DNA of 64,000 nucleotides from Trebouxia sp. TZW2008 (taxonomy: Eukaryota > Chlorophyta > Trebouxiophyceae > Trebouxiales > Trebouxiaceae), in assembly GCA_002118135.1 (NCBI GenBank), contig BDIU01000033.1:426746-490745 (forward strand), in the 5' to 3' direction. Positions within the stretch are counted from its first letter, which is position 1. The number at the start of each line of letters is the position of its first letter. Position numbers and translations under genes: made by a program. The notes below the pieces were generated by a model that was given only the letters and a program-made list of their open reading frames with translations, did no database searches and had not been told where the DNA came from. Positions 18,301 through 29,300 of this stretch are shown here, in pieces.

Positions 18301-21300
18301 GCAGGGCAGCCGAGCGGGAACTGCAGCCAGGTGATGCTATGCCAACTCAAGCACACAAGCTTTGTGAACCGTAGTGACAGCACAAAGACCATCAGACTAC
18401 AGTTGTCAAGACTACAGAGGTGAACGAGAGTCAGCAAGCGGTTTCCTGTTCTGGTACAGGGACTTGATCAACACGGCATCGTGCGCTGTCCATGCACAAG
18501 TGTGTAGCGCAGCAGGAACAGCAGCAAGAGGAGTCAGCAGCTGACCTTTGCAAGGCATGCCAGAGGGCTAAGCTAGGTTGAAGCTGCAGGTGCAGGCTGT
18601 TATCAGCCTGCTGCTCCTGTGTGACAGGCGTCAGAGCTGAGGCAGAGACAACGCTTTCTAGGGGGGCTGCAATTTCCTGCATGTAAGCATCAGAATTGTG
18701 AGAGACAGAGAAATCTTTCACATGCGCTAGCCAACCAACAACGCTGAAAGCATGTGCCTCGTAATGACAATGACTATATGTCCGTGAAGACAGAGCATGT
18801 TTTAGTGCATGACATCACGCAGGGCACTTTGTCATGGCATTTAGGTTGCAGCAAATGTTTGCACAATGGGTGCTTGAAAGTATGGCATGTGCAGAGCTGT
18901 GGGGGCAACTTTGCCCATAAACGCAGCTCATCATGATGGGACTATAAGGTGTCATGGTTTTGGACAAGCACACACGCATGAAGTGCATTAGCATTTGCCT
19001 GAGTGCTAAATGCACAACAAGTCAACCTTCAAAACAGTGATGTGATCAAGCAACGTCAAAATGCGATGCAAGGCATGTATGAAGATTCACTGGATTCAGG
19101 GCGTATTGACCATGCAATCTTGACCTGCAGAGTAGTCATGCAGCTTGGTTGAGGCAGCTGACTTGTGCATTGCAACCAGTACCAAGAATGTCAATCAATT
19201 TGAAAGCAGCACCTGAAATCTGAGGGAGAAATAGACAGAAAGCTTCCACCGCTTCAGAAAGCTGTCATAAGCTTGACTGTCTCGCAGCGCCTGTCACACA
19301 GAAAGGTCCTGAATCAAGCTGTGACTCAAGTTGTTTGACATTCATACAGTACAATAAAGTCAGTGTGGCGTTGGAGTCAAAACTGATTTGCAAAGAGGCT
19401 GTGATCCTGCCTTGTGTTCACAGCTATGCAGGCTGCACAACTAAAGTTGACAGAATTTGGCTGAGACGGTGCGACTTTCTCTTCTTTTGATAGCTATCCA
19501 GGCTGCACAAAGGATACAGTCACAATGCAGCCAGCCTGCTGGCTTTGATGCACTCATTGCACAGCAGACAATGCAGACAGAGGTGTGAGCGAGCGACACA
19601 AAAGCTTCAGGAACAGATTGGCAGGCACCTATCTCAGCAAACTTTGTGCAAGGTGATGTGCAAGCAGCAACTGACACGGCTGACAAACTCTGACAAATGA
19701 TATGCTAAAACACTTGTGCTGACAATACTGTCAGCATACCATTGTCTGTGAAGCAGCTAGGCAAAGCCTGTCAAAGGCTTGAAACAAACCTGAAAGGCAG
19801 CTTTGGTGCTGCACATGCCTTCTAGCTGGTCCAGAAAGCTCATTGCTGCTCTGTAATTGGACAAGAACGAGGTGGGCACCCCAGGTGAGAAGGCACCTGT
19901 TGGTACAAGACACAATACAATCAGCTAGGTTTCATGGAATGCAGGTCCGCAGAAGGTGGGCACCCCAAGACGGCCGTCGGAAGATGAAACAGCAGCATCA
20001 AGGCGGGTTGTTGCTGCGAGACACATCTGTGGCATAGATGCAGTGAGGCATGTGCATCTCCTGTACTCACCAGCATCACCCATCACCTCAAGAGGCAGAT
20101 CGACAGCTCGTCTGGCATGCTGCTGACATCACTTGTTGAAAGGTAGATCAACAGCCCACCTGGCATACTGCAGTCAGGAACATCCAGACCCAGAATGGCA
20201 TCACTAAACACTCCAGAAGGCAGAAAAGCACCGTCACCCCTTGAGATTTCTGCACTTGGTGGAACCACTCTTACACTCAGAAGGCAGAAACACACCTTCA
20301 CTTCCTGTGTACACTGGTATCATCCACAACTCAACAAGCAAATTGACAGCTTACCTGGCATGCTGCTGGCGAGCTGTGCATCCACAGCGGCAAGGATGGA
20401 GTTGCCAAGGAAGTCAAAGCCTTGCAGACCAGACTGGGCTGCCATGGTCCTTTGCAGCAGACTGCAGCACTCATCCTGTATCCGCACCACCATTGCCTCC
20501 AGCACCTGCAGAATGAAGCAGTAGCGTTTTGAGATGCAGCACTACTGGCACTGTACAAAATGTACACAAGCTTTGAGTGCTTGAGTGCTATGGAAAGGTT
20601 CATCTGCTTGTGCCACTTGCGGACAAGAAGGCGCATGCATTGCAGCTTGTGTTGTGCCTCTAGTGTGTTGGATCATTATGCATTGATTAGCAAGGCATAA
20701 TAAAACATGAGGACAATGTATGCCAACACAAGGCAGAACCCGTGTTTGGGCTGGTTGCTTCAAAGCAAGCAATGAGCCAAACTTGGTCAGTTCTGCTGAT
20801 GACTCAAGCATCAGAGCAGCGACAGCAGCATGTCATTAGTCAAGCAAGTCAGGCTACCTACTGGGGCTATTTGGTCTGAAGCAGGGGCGCTTCCAGGCAC
20901 CCTGCCCTCATGCTGCTCAGCAACAACTGATTGCACCATTGGCTGAACCAAAGCTTGCTGTACAACCTGCAGCAGCCAGGCAGGAACTGCATTATGCTGT
21001 TGGCAGGAACGCACACAGCTATGTGGTGCAATCCGCACTGGAATGATAGCAAGCAGGCACTCGTGATGCTCTTGGCAAGCATGCATACAGTATGTGAGAC
21101 AATCTGCATGTTTTCATAGCAGGCAAAGCCATGCCGCACAAGCTGTAGCTGATTGTAACATTCCACTGCGCTGGCCTTGCAAGGATGGTTACAGCTTAAG
21201 AGCAGTAGCAAGCTCTAGCAGCATCTTCTACAGCAAGCTTCCCAGCCCAGAAGCGACGGTGCAGAGAGCTGCTGCAGTACAGCGCATCAAACATGCCACA

Positions 21301-22700
21301 TACCAGCATTAATTTGCAACCTTGACAAACCTTAACAATCTCAACAAAGTTGGCATCGCATTGACCATAAACACAGCATCTGTATCAGACAGCAGCTGTT
21401 TAGAGCGTAAATGCGAGGCCACTCAAGCCTGCTAGACATGACAGTGAGAGCATCACACGACAGCTGCCACACCTGTTCAGCAGTGGCTGTGTCCCCAACA
21501 GCAGCATACGCCTGTAAGCAATGCAGCACTGCAGACATGCGGCCTCCTCTAAGTGCTGCATCCAAGGCCTGGCTGAGCAGCGCTGATAGCCGAGTGACCG
21601 CAGCATCTGCTCTGGGTCGCAGCTGTTGCAAGCTGGGCAGCTCTTGTCCTTTGGCTAGAAAGTACTTCAGCCTGCTGACCTCACTGGCTACTCGCTCATA
21701 CAGACGGGTGCGAGCGTCAAGCTCTTCTGATGCAAGTTGACTGTCGCCTTGCTGCGCTTCTAGAGCGTTCACCTCTGCAAGGAGCTTCTCTACCTAGACC
21801 AGAAGACGCAGCTAAAAGATCTGAGTGCGCGTGACAGCATGCGCACTTAGCCCAGATGCCTTGGTGGTTGTATTGGGGCCAAAAATCGTGTGTTACTTTG
21901 GGCATGATGTGTGCAGTGACTGCTGATTAGATTGTCACTGTACGTGACAAATGCAGTGTCTGCTCATTGCATCTTACTTTGGACATGACGTGTGCAGTGT
22001 CTTGCATGAGCTCCAGCAGCGCCTTGACTTTTGCAGCTTGCTGGCGCTTCTGCAAGCCCTGATTGAGCGCATCAAGCTCCGACTGAACTGCTGCTTGAGC
22101 TGCGACAATTTTGTCCTGCAGGAAGCAGCAAGCCAAATGTGCATGCTCCGGATTACAATGTACTGCAAGTCTACACTTGCTGTATGTTTAGCATCAAGAG
22201 GCAATGAGGTGTCATAGTGCACTGCGCATAAGACTTGCTCTATATCCAGTCACACAAAGGCAGTGACATGACCGCTTCAAGCAAGGTATGCACACACTTG
22301 CCTTGATTGTGAGCAATGGCCGCTGCATTTGCATGACAGCTCCATCAACATTGGTGAGCTTGGTGCTCAAGCTAACAAAGTCATTGTAGTCTTCGTTGAT
22401 GACTTCCACCAGCTTGCTTTTCAAGACAGTCAAGTATTTCTGCAGCTGGGAGCTGAGTGTTTCCAAAGGGACCTGAAGCAGCCATACTTAGTGAGCTTGC
22501 CACTGAACTGTGAAGGAATGCAGTATGCTGTGAAAAAGCAAGGAACATTGCAATTGCAGGGCTGTCAGCCAGCACTCACAAATCGTCGCAGATCTGACAC
22601 ATAAGCTTCTGCGTCGAACTCGGCGTCCAAGAAGCGCTCCGGTTTAAACCATGAGGGCAGACTCTTATCACCGTCACAAGCTCCAGCAGCAGAGCTGGCC
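15392..22700 (-). CDS. COG2: Conserved oligomeric Golgi complex subunit 2 (COG2)
   Basis: Subunit of the COG tethering complex for retrograde vesicle traffic at the Golgi. The ATG at 22700 opens SLPSWFKPERFLDAEFDAEA and YVSDLRRF, followed after an intron by VEVINEDYNDFVSLSTKLTN (22370-22430), the hallmark COG2 N-terminal domain. Later exons: DKIVAAQAAVQSELDALNQG (22060-22120); a long coiled helix SEELDARTRLYERVASEVSR (21680-21750); GLQGFDFLGNSILAAVDAQL (20360-20430); TSFLSNYRAAMSFLDQLEG (19820-19890); DSFLKRWKLSVYFSLRFQ (19215-19290); EIAAPLESVVSASALTPV (18620-18690); GVYMQPLADKFARLVLQLLA (17950-18010); LRQLRGITATYRMTAR (16752-16800) joined in phase to PLPTKPSHYVAGVLQPL (16260-16313); ISGVSQQYASMVSELLDML (15800-15860); and a last exon with QIQKFGLQSSDVPQYQHLAQ ending at TGA 15392-15394. 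It is full length across the family, with at least 14 exons. Several introns carry exon-edge copies. Confidence 0.93.
15945..16180. repeat. Imperfect CAG/CTG repeat inside a COG2 intron
   Basis: About 230 bp of interrupted CAG/AGC (CTG/GCT on the coding strand) lies between the exon with PLPTKPSHYVAGVLQPL and the exon with SELLDML. On the transcript strand it is pyrimidine-rich, so it would extend the polypyrimidine tract region of that intron. The long plus-strand open frames across it are products of the repeat. Confidence 0.8.
16610..16810 (-). repeat. Duplicated COG2 exon end (donor side)
   Basis: The intact exon ends ATGACTGCCAG|GTAAGA near 16752. A second copy of the last ~75 bases plus donor lies downstream at about 16615-16690 and ends ATGACTGCCAG|GTAAGT, but its upstream half is frameshifted relative to the COG2 frame. 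The intact copy joins the following exon in phase, so the second copy is probably skipped. Confidence 0.75.
17985..18155 (-). repeat. Duplicated COG2 exon segment (acceptor side)
   Basis: The segment reading TACAGCAGATGGGGTGTACA on the minus strand occurs at about 18000-18030 in the functional exon and again at about 18105-18135 upstream. The upstream copy also repeats a diverged form of the next ~25 bases (18060-18095). Confidence 0.65.
20080..20365 (-). repeat. Three copies of a COG2 exon-intron junction
   Basis: The exon end coding AQLASSMPG with its GTAAGC-type donor at about 20350-20365 is followed in the intron by two diverged copies, near 20150-20165 and 20100-20125 (again reading as SMPG/SMPD). 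The two downstream copies have altered donors. Confidence 0.6.
21880..22005 (-). repeat. Duplicated COG2 donor region
   Basis: The exon end coding DTAHVMSK with its donor (about 21970-22005) recurs as a diverged copy at about 21888-21925: both share TGTGCAGTG next to CATGATG/CATGACG on the plus strand. The copy lies in the intron. Confidence 0.55.
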
Positions 22701-23437
22701 ATAGTGTCAGGAGTTCAAACAGTACGTCACATTGCCAGCCGGCGCTGCATTGTCAGCTGGCTGCACGTTGCAACAAGCAACGACAGTCGACTGGTTAGGT
22801 CAAAGACTGATCAAGCAGCTCATCAACGGCTGTGAAGTCGAAGCACTTACAACGACGCAGTGTGCGCTCACAAGTTAGTGTAGGGTGTAGATGGCTGACT
22901 AATCAGGATTGCGGCTGCGCTTTGTCAGAAAACGCTGCTTCTCTGTGCAATTCTCTGTACATGTTCAGCATGAAGCAGAAGAAGCAAAGGAAAGTGCACG
23001 CTTGCAGCACAGGAAAAAATGCTGCAAACTCACTGTCCTGCGAACGCTGCAGAGCAATCGTTTGCGGGCAACTTTGGAAGACGAATTCGCCTACATGGAG
23101 CTCAAAATCAAGCTTTCGGTCAACTGCTTACACAGCTGCATTGCACAACTCGTGCAGAGCAAGATTGTAGGGGCATCAAACATGAGAAATCATCAGCATG
23201 CAATTTGCAGGGACACCTGGCAGCCTCAGGCGTGAAAAATCAGAGGAATTGGCGCGTGAGAGGCCCGAAATGACTGATGACCTAATCTTCTGAATCGTCA
23301 CCGAGTGCCTGAGCCGCGAGCTGACTCTGACAGCCTGGCCTGCGTTCCTGACCAAAGCTTTTAGGGAGCGATACAAGCGCGTCGACGAAAACAAAGCAGT
23401 CGCTTACACGCTTCCGGAGCGTCCAGACTTCCCAAGC
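22701..23437. other. Divergent intergenic region, COG2 / secreted protein
   Basis: About 740 bp between two divergent start codons. A plus-strand frame from the in-frame TTG at 22909 to 23235 reads as a Lys/Arg/Glu-rich 100-residue peptide, but its only ATG is internal (about 23094) and it matches no family I know. I take the stretch as promoters and 5' UTRs, with a small unrecognised gene possible. Confidence 0.4.
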
Positions 23438-24887
23438 ATGGCCCACTGGCTACAGCTCGTGGCAGCGGTCGGAGTTTTGCTAGGTACAGCTTGTGCAGCG
23501 TTTGCAGTGCCAGATTGATCGCTTCAACGGTGTGATGTGATGCGAGTCCAACTTGTTGCTTATATTGTTTACATCGCGGCTCTCTGCAGGATGCACCAGC
23601 GCGTCTCGTTCAACCGGAGAGCTCGGTCGATCTTTGCTGCAGCAACCTATTTCGGCCAACTGCGGTAGTCAAGGATACATCGTTGGACAGTCATACTGCG
23701 TCGCGATCGGTGAGTGTTTGCCTCTATCATACTCGCAGGGCCGACTTGCGATCGTCTGTCTGACCACCCTGTGATCAGCCCTCCTAGCCGACACTTGTCT
23801 AATGGGCATCACATAAGTTCGCTACGGATTCAGGGTGTTTCCTCGCCGCCAAATTTGATTGAATTGCATAAGCTCATTCAGGCATCAGCCGGTTGCGGTG
23901 CGCAAGCTCGTTCTGCCGTCAGGACTCTTGCAGTGACGCCAAAACATGAGACATTGCAGAACTGTTTGACAGTTCTCTTGTGTGGGGCTGATTGATGCAT
24001 CTTGTTTGGCAATGCAAAGCTGTTCTATACAATTCAATTGCGATAGACAATTACATTATGTTTTGCAGGCACTTCAAGGTGGATATGTCCCGTTACTCAA
24101 CCCTGTGCCTGCCCAACCACAGTGACAGGACTCAATCCTTTCAGCTGTTATGAACCTACACAGTACTCCTGCAGCAACACCAGCCCACAATGGCCAAAGT
24201 CAGGCCTCATCTCAGGCGCAGGCATGAGCAACCAGGGCGCATGCGGCTATCCACGTAAGGCTCCTTATGCTGCCTTTCCCTGCCTTGAACATGGCGGTGA
24301 GGCAAACAAGCCTTAAAACTACAATTCATTTTAGTGCAAGGGTATACCAACACTGTTGCTGTTCTGAACCCCTATGCCTCGCAGCATCAGGCTTGGCCTA
24401 TTCAGAAGGTCTGGCAAGAGTTGCTCAGTCATGATTGTAATGGTGCTGCTGCTGATCACAACAGGCTTTTGCACTGCAACATTGTTCCTACTAGCATGTA
24501 TTGTCAGCTTTGCTTACAAGTAGGCCATTGCGTCAACTTCTTGGAGCTGCTATGTGCCTTGCATGGTCAACATGCAGCCTGCAGAAGTCTTCATGACTGC
24601 AGCTGACCACTTGGATTCTGTCAAGTTCATTGTGCGATCTGTTCCTGATCCCTATATCCCTCTGTCAATGCATCGATGGATGCATGATCAACAAGCTGGT
24701 TGATTGCAAGTACACTCACTCCTACTGCATTGTTGCTTCAGCTTCGTCAGCTCCTGCCCCAGCGCCAGGGCCGATGATGGCACCAGCCCCAGCCCCACAA
24801 GCTCAAGGCGCCCCTTCCCTCCGCCCAGCATCTGGCAGTAGCCCAGCATCATCTGGCACTAGCCTAGAGTCCAGTGCATCAGGCTGA
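23438..24887 (+). CDS. Small secreted cysteine- and proline-rich protein
   Basis: No known family recognised. The ATG at 23438 gives a short hydrophobic leader, MAHWLQLVAAVGVLLG, that looks like a signal peptide. After an intron the second exon runs to about 23710 and contains CGSQGYIVGQSYCVAI. The third exon (about 24070-24254) is Cys-rich (WICPVTQPCACPTTV, NPFSCYEPTQYSC). The fourth (24333 onward) reads LQGYTNTVAVLNPYASQHQ. A likely fifth (about 24525-24685) contains WSCYVPCMVNMQPAEVFM and DSVKFIVRSVPDPYIPLSM. The last begins near 24743 with repeated APAPAPG and a Ser/Pro-rich end, stopping at TGA 24885-24887. All joins keep phase, though the penultimate donor (GTTGAT) is weak. It has about 250 residues with many Cys, and the Pro-rich tail resembles hydroxyproline-rich wall proteins. 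Probable role: extracellular matrix or surface. Confidence 0.6.
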
Positions 24888-26310
24888 CCATTGTTCACAC
24901 GATCATCATTCAGAAACAATGTGGTGAGGTTCCATGCACCAGCTAGGTGATGATGTTGCAATACCTTCAGTCAAAGCAATCTGGTGTGTCTCCGGGTCCT
25001 GGGCTTTTGTACTTAACGCCAGAAGATGATGATGATGTTGTGACGCCTTTAGTCAAAGCATTTTGGTCTGCCTATGATTTCACAGTATAGGACTCTCAGG
25101 ATGTAGAGTTTCTGTTCCGGACTTCCTATGATGAAGCTACTGTGCTGCATACAAATGACAAAGATTCTGTGGGGTTGAGGTCCCAGTCTTCACGTCGCGA
25201 TCACATGTGACAGACAGGACAATGAATGTTGATGGATTGCATCAGATAGGAATCAATTGTCAGACATCTAGCTGTACATTTGTAGATCAGGTGAACAAAG
25301 GATCAGGCGATCAGCGCATAGTCAGCCTAGGCAATCATTTTATTCATTCACTGTTTTCTGCCGGTCCAGCCTAGGTAGATGATTCAAGGATAGGATAGTA
25401 TTGCAGGAAGTGTTTTCGGGCAGTTTCCTTCTGCAACGCCAGCTGTACAAATTGAAGTATGTCATTTGTAATAAGATGATCACAATAAGATGCCGGTGGT
25501 AAGTGCATATGCAGATGAGATCAATGGCCAGCTGTACTTGATGCAGTCATTGGACTGCAGCTTCGTCTGAGCCTGGTGCTTTAATATTGTCATCAGTTGT
25601 TGCTTGACGCTCAGCACTCGTGGTCGGCATGCTACAGCGCAGCTGCAGCTCAGTCTACGGTATAAGACAGATGCGCAGCATCAGCAGCAGCAACTGTAAA
25701 CTCTATACTCTGTGCGGAATTGTGCGGCATATGCATCAGCTTAGATGTGAGTGGTGTCACAGATACTCTCATGCCCAAGTGACCTCTGAGTCTCAAAGGT
25801 ACCATGTCACGAGAGCATTTTGCATGGCTGTCATTGCATGCCTCTGTCTCTGGCTGCTTGTTTCACTGACCTCAAACTGATGATTTACTGTGCCACCAAC
25901 TCGTGCCCAATCCTTAAAGTTTGCAACGTGCTTTCAATGTTGCACGCTGCAAAGGTGCAGCAAGTTCATTGGCATGATGGTCTGCATTTCAGCTGAGCAA
26001 ATTTGGTAGCCAAAGGCGCAGAGTCTGCTCATTGCTTCAGCTTAAGTGTGAGTGGTGTCACAGATACTCTCACGCCCAAGCGCTTGTCTGACTGACGTAC
26101 TCATGCCCCTGTCTGACTTTCGTGAGTGTGAAGCATGCTATGCCTGCTGCGCGGTCGCGCAGAGTGCGCGTGCGTTGCAAAGCGCGGGGAGCTTGACTGC
26201 AGGTCCAGATGTCGACTGCGGTTTGTGCTCTGACGCAAGCCGCCGGCGCAGTCGCGATTGATTGTGTGGGTCTGACGTGTTCAACTCGATCAACACTTTG
26301 ACCTAGCGAG
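24888..26310. other. Intergenic region with degenerate short direct repeats
   Basis: About 1.4 kb with no convincing gene. One ~40 bp pair shares GATGATGTTG…CCTTTAGTCAAAGCA at about 24950-24985 and 25035-25070. A better pair of about 42 bp (GAGTGGTGTCACAGATACTC core) lies at 25738-25780 and 26039-26081. The 86-codon frame at 25620-25880 has no family resemblance. Confidence 0.5.
25738..26081 (+). repeat. Pair of ~42 bp direct repeats 300 bp apart
   Basis: Both copies share GTGAGTGGTGTCACAGATAC followed by TCTCA(T/C)GCCCAAG, with few mismatches. They flank about 260 bp and lie just upstream of the helicase gene. They could be a recent segmental duplication or a regulatory element. Confidence 0.7.
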
Positions 26311-29300
26311 ATGAACTACAAAATTGCCGCATACGACGTTGACTTCCCACACAAGGCATATGGGGTTCAGCTTGGCTTCATGGACAAAGTCCTCAAGGCA
26401 TTGGACAGCAAGGGTAACGCCCTGCTTGAGGCTCCAACTGGAAGTGGCAAGACTCTGTCACTGTTATGCGCTGCGCTTGCGTGGCAGAGACAGCAGAAGA
26501 TTGACCTGGCCAACTTTGCAAACGATGTTCAAGCAAAGGCAGAGCCAGACAGTGATGTTGAGGAGCCTCCAGAATCTGCTGCACCTGAGGAGAACCTGAA
26601 GCCAGACGGCAAGCAGAAACAGAGGAAAAGGTGCACCAGGATATACTACGCAACCAGGACGCACTCACAGATAGCACAGGTCAGCTTTTTGCACTTGATT
26701 GCCAGCCAGGTTTGTATGCCCAGCAAGCAGACATGCGTCATGCATATGTTCCAATTCAGGTGGTGCGTGAGCTCAAAAGGACATCATACAGGCCAAAAAT
26801 GGCCATCTTGGTAGGGTAATTGTGATGTTTTTGCTTGTTTTGAGGTGGGATCCATTCAGACATTGTGCAGCTTGGCTTGCTGACACAGGCCTCCAGAGAG
26901 CATTATTGCATCCATCCCACCATTTCCAAGAAGACAAACAAGGATGAGGAATGTCAGAATCTGCTAAAAGATGACTCAGGGTGCAAGTTCTTCAAGAATG
27001 TGGCGAAGCTTTACGGCATGCAGACTAGCCACTTTCTGATGGTATTTTATGCATATTGTTTTTTACATGCGGTGTTGCTGTGTATTGTGCTTGCGGTCCA
27101 TGCCTGCCGCAGATATTGCTGCTGATGGCATGCTCAACATCTGCCTCATGGCAGCGATGAATTTGCAATCATTGTGAAGGTCACACAACATGCAGACTAC
27201 ACGTCGCGAGTCAAGTGCAGGTTCATGACGTTGAAGACTTGGCAAAAGTTGGCAAGGACCACAAGGCATGCCCTTACTATGCTGCCACGCACTTTGCAGG
27301 TGAGTCTCACCTGCGGTCTTCATCTGAATGAAGTTCATGTTGTTGTCTAGACCACAAGTTTAGGTGCTTTCTAGACCATGTGTTCATATGCTTGCTACAG
27401 CAGTCAAGGGCTTGCTAGTCATGTAGGAACAGTCGTGCTCAGCAGTCATGCTACAGCTGTCAGGCACCCTGTTGTCTGAGCTTCAGCATTGGCCAGAATG
27501 CAGCGACTAACGCTGACTACCGTTGCATGACTGCAGGTGAAGCAGATCTCATTTTCTGCCCCTACAGTTACCTGCTGGACCCAGTCATCCGCTCTGCCAT
27601 GGACATCACGCTTGAGAACTCTGTGCTCATCTTTGATGAGGCTCACAACATTGAAGACACAGCTAGGTACCTGTTGCTCTAGGTGCTACATCAATGTGGT
27701 CTTGGTGACAAGTCGTTTTGCTTATCCCAAGGCAGTGTTGTTTGAGTTGTGCCAGAGAGGGTCATACCAGCTTGCTGCTTGTTTGTGCTTTCAGAGCATT
27801 GCATCGCCTCTGCGTTGCAATGGCAGGTTGTGATACCTCTGACTCAAAACCCCAGTCACGCCCACCTGCCAGAGGGTTACAGCGTTGTCCAGCAGCTTGC
27901 AACCCTCTACATTCACGCAAATAAATGCCAAGCTCTGACACGCTCATCAATAGCAGCATCTACAGCGCCGCTGTGCCTGTGCAGAGATGCAGCATCAGCA
28001 GAGCTAGAACTGGACCAGTTGCAGGAAGTTCAGTTGGCTTTTCAGAAGATGGACATCTTCGGCGGGGCCAATGCACCCTTGTATCAGAGCCTAGCAGACG
28101 CCATGGGATGGCTGCTGACATGGCTCAGGGGCAAAGCTGATGCAAATGCCCTGCCCTCAAAGGGCTATGAGAGGTTCGAAGGCATATGGGCTGGGCATCA
28201 GGTCTCCTTCATCTTTCCAAAACATTCCCTATGAGTTATAAGCAACAGATACTTGAGCGTCAATACAGCAATCTTGACATTGTCTGTTCTTGCAAGCTTT
28301 CAGGTTCACTGTGCCTGACCTGTAGGATAGAGGGAAAGTATTCTCCCGTGCGCCTGTCATTTCCTGGCTTGCGTGCTTTTAAGCTCAGAGGAGGAAGAGC
28401 GCGCGCTTCCGATCAACTTGACCTACATCATGACGCATCAACATCAAGCGCCAAACTTCTGGTCTCATGCTGCCATTTGACATGCTCGCATGATTACGGC
28501 CCCTTCTGCCAACCTGCTTGACAAACACGCAGGCTTTGGCAGAACTCAGCGAGGCCGGTCTGAGTGAGGAGAAAGTTGAAGTCCTATGGGACCTGTACTC
28601 ACAAGTCAGGCAGGCTCAAGAGGATCAGTCGGGAGCTGCCCCTGTGGGTCAGGGGGTCCAGCCCCCTGGACCCACCCAGGCTGCTCAAGCTTCCAGCAGA
28701 GTGGGCATGTTTGCCTTAGGAGTGTTGTCAAGGCTGCTGACTGTGCTGCGGCTGATGTACTCGGTATGGTCACACTGTCAAGGCTTTCACATGCCCAAAT
28801 AATTTGTGATCTGAGGCTGAGATGTTGTGAACACTCAAGACGCCCAGTCAACAGGAGGCTCTTGGGGGTCAGGGGCCCCTTGACCCACTCAGGCTGCTCA
28901 AGCATCCAGCCCAGTGGGCATTGTTGCTATAGGGGTTTGATCCAGGCTGCTGACCTGCTGCAGCTGAAATGCTTGGTATGTGAAGGTTGCAATGAAGCAT
29001 TTATGCCTCAAAGTTTTGTGGAATGGGTTCAGTTGATGTTGAGTAATGTCAAGCTGCACTGCTGAGTTGCTTGATCTTCCCATGAAATGGACTGAATTTA
29101 CAAGACTGATGAAGAACTTCTGCAAAGCAAGAGTCACAGATAGGCTTGGACATGTTGCAATTGTTGCTGAGACTTTTGCAGGCTGGTGCCCAGCATGTCC
29201 ATGACTACCGTCTGGCCGTGCAGAGGTGGTTCAAGCACAGGGACAAGCAGAGTCACTTCAGGGGCAGAAGGTGCAAGAGTTCTTGCGGACCATCTGTTTA

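Noticed and set aside
22909..23235. Possible small basic/acidic protein between COG2 and the secreted protein
   Set aside because: No ATG at the start of the frame and no recognisable family; listed only as an unsupported frame within the intergenic entry.
25620..25880. An 86-codon frame ending in a hydrophobic stretch
   Set aside because: Random-looking composition, overlaps one of the direct repeats, no splice or family support.
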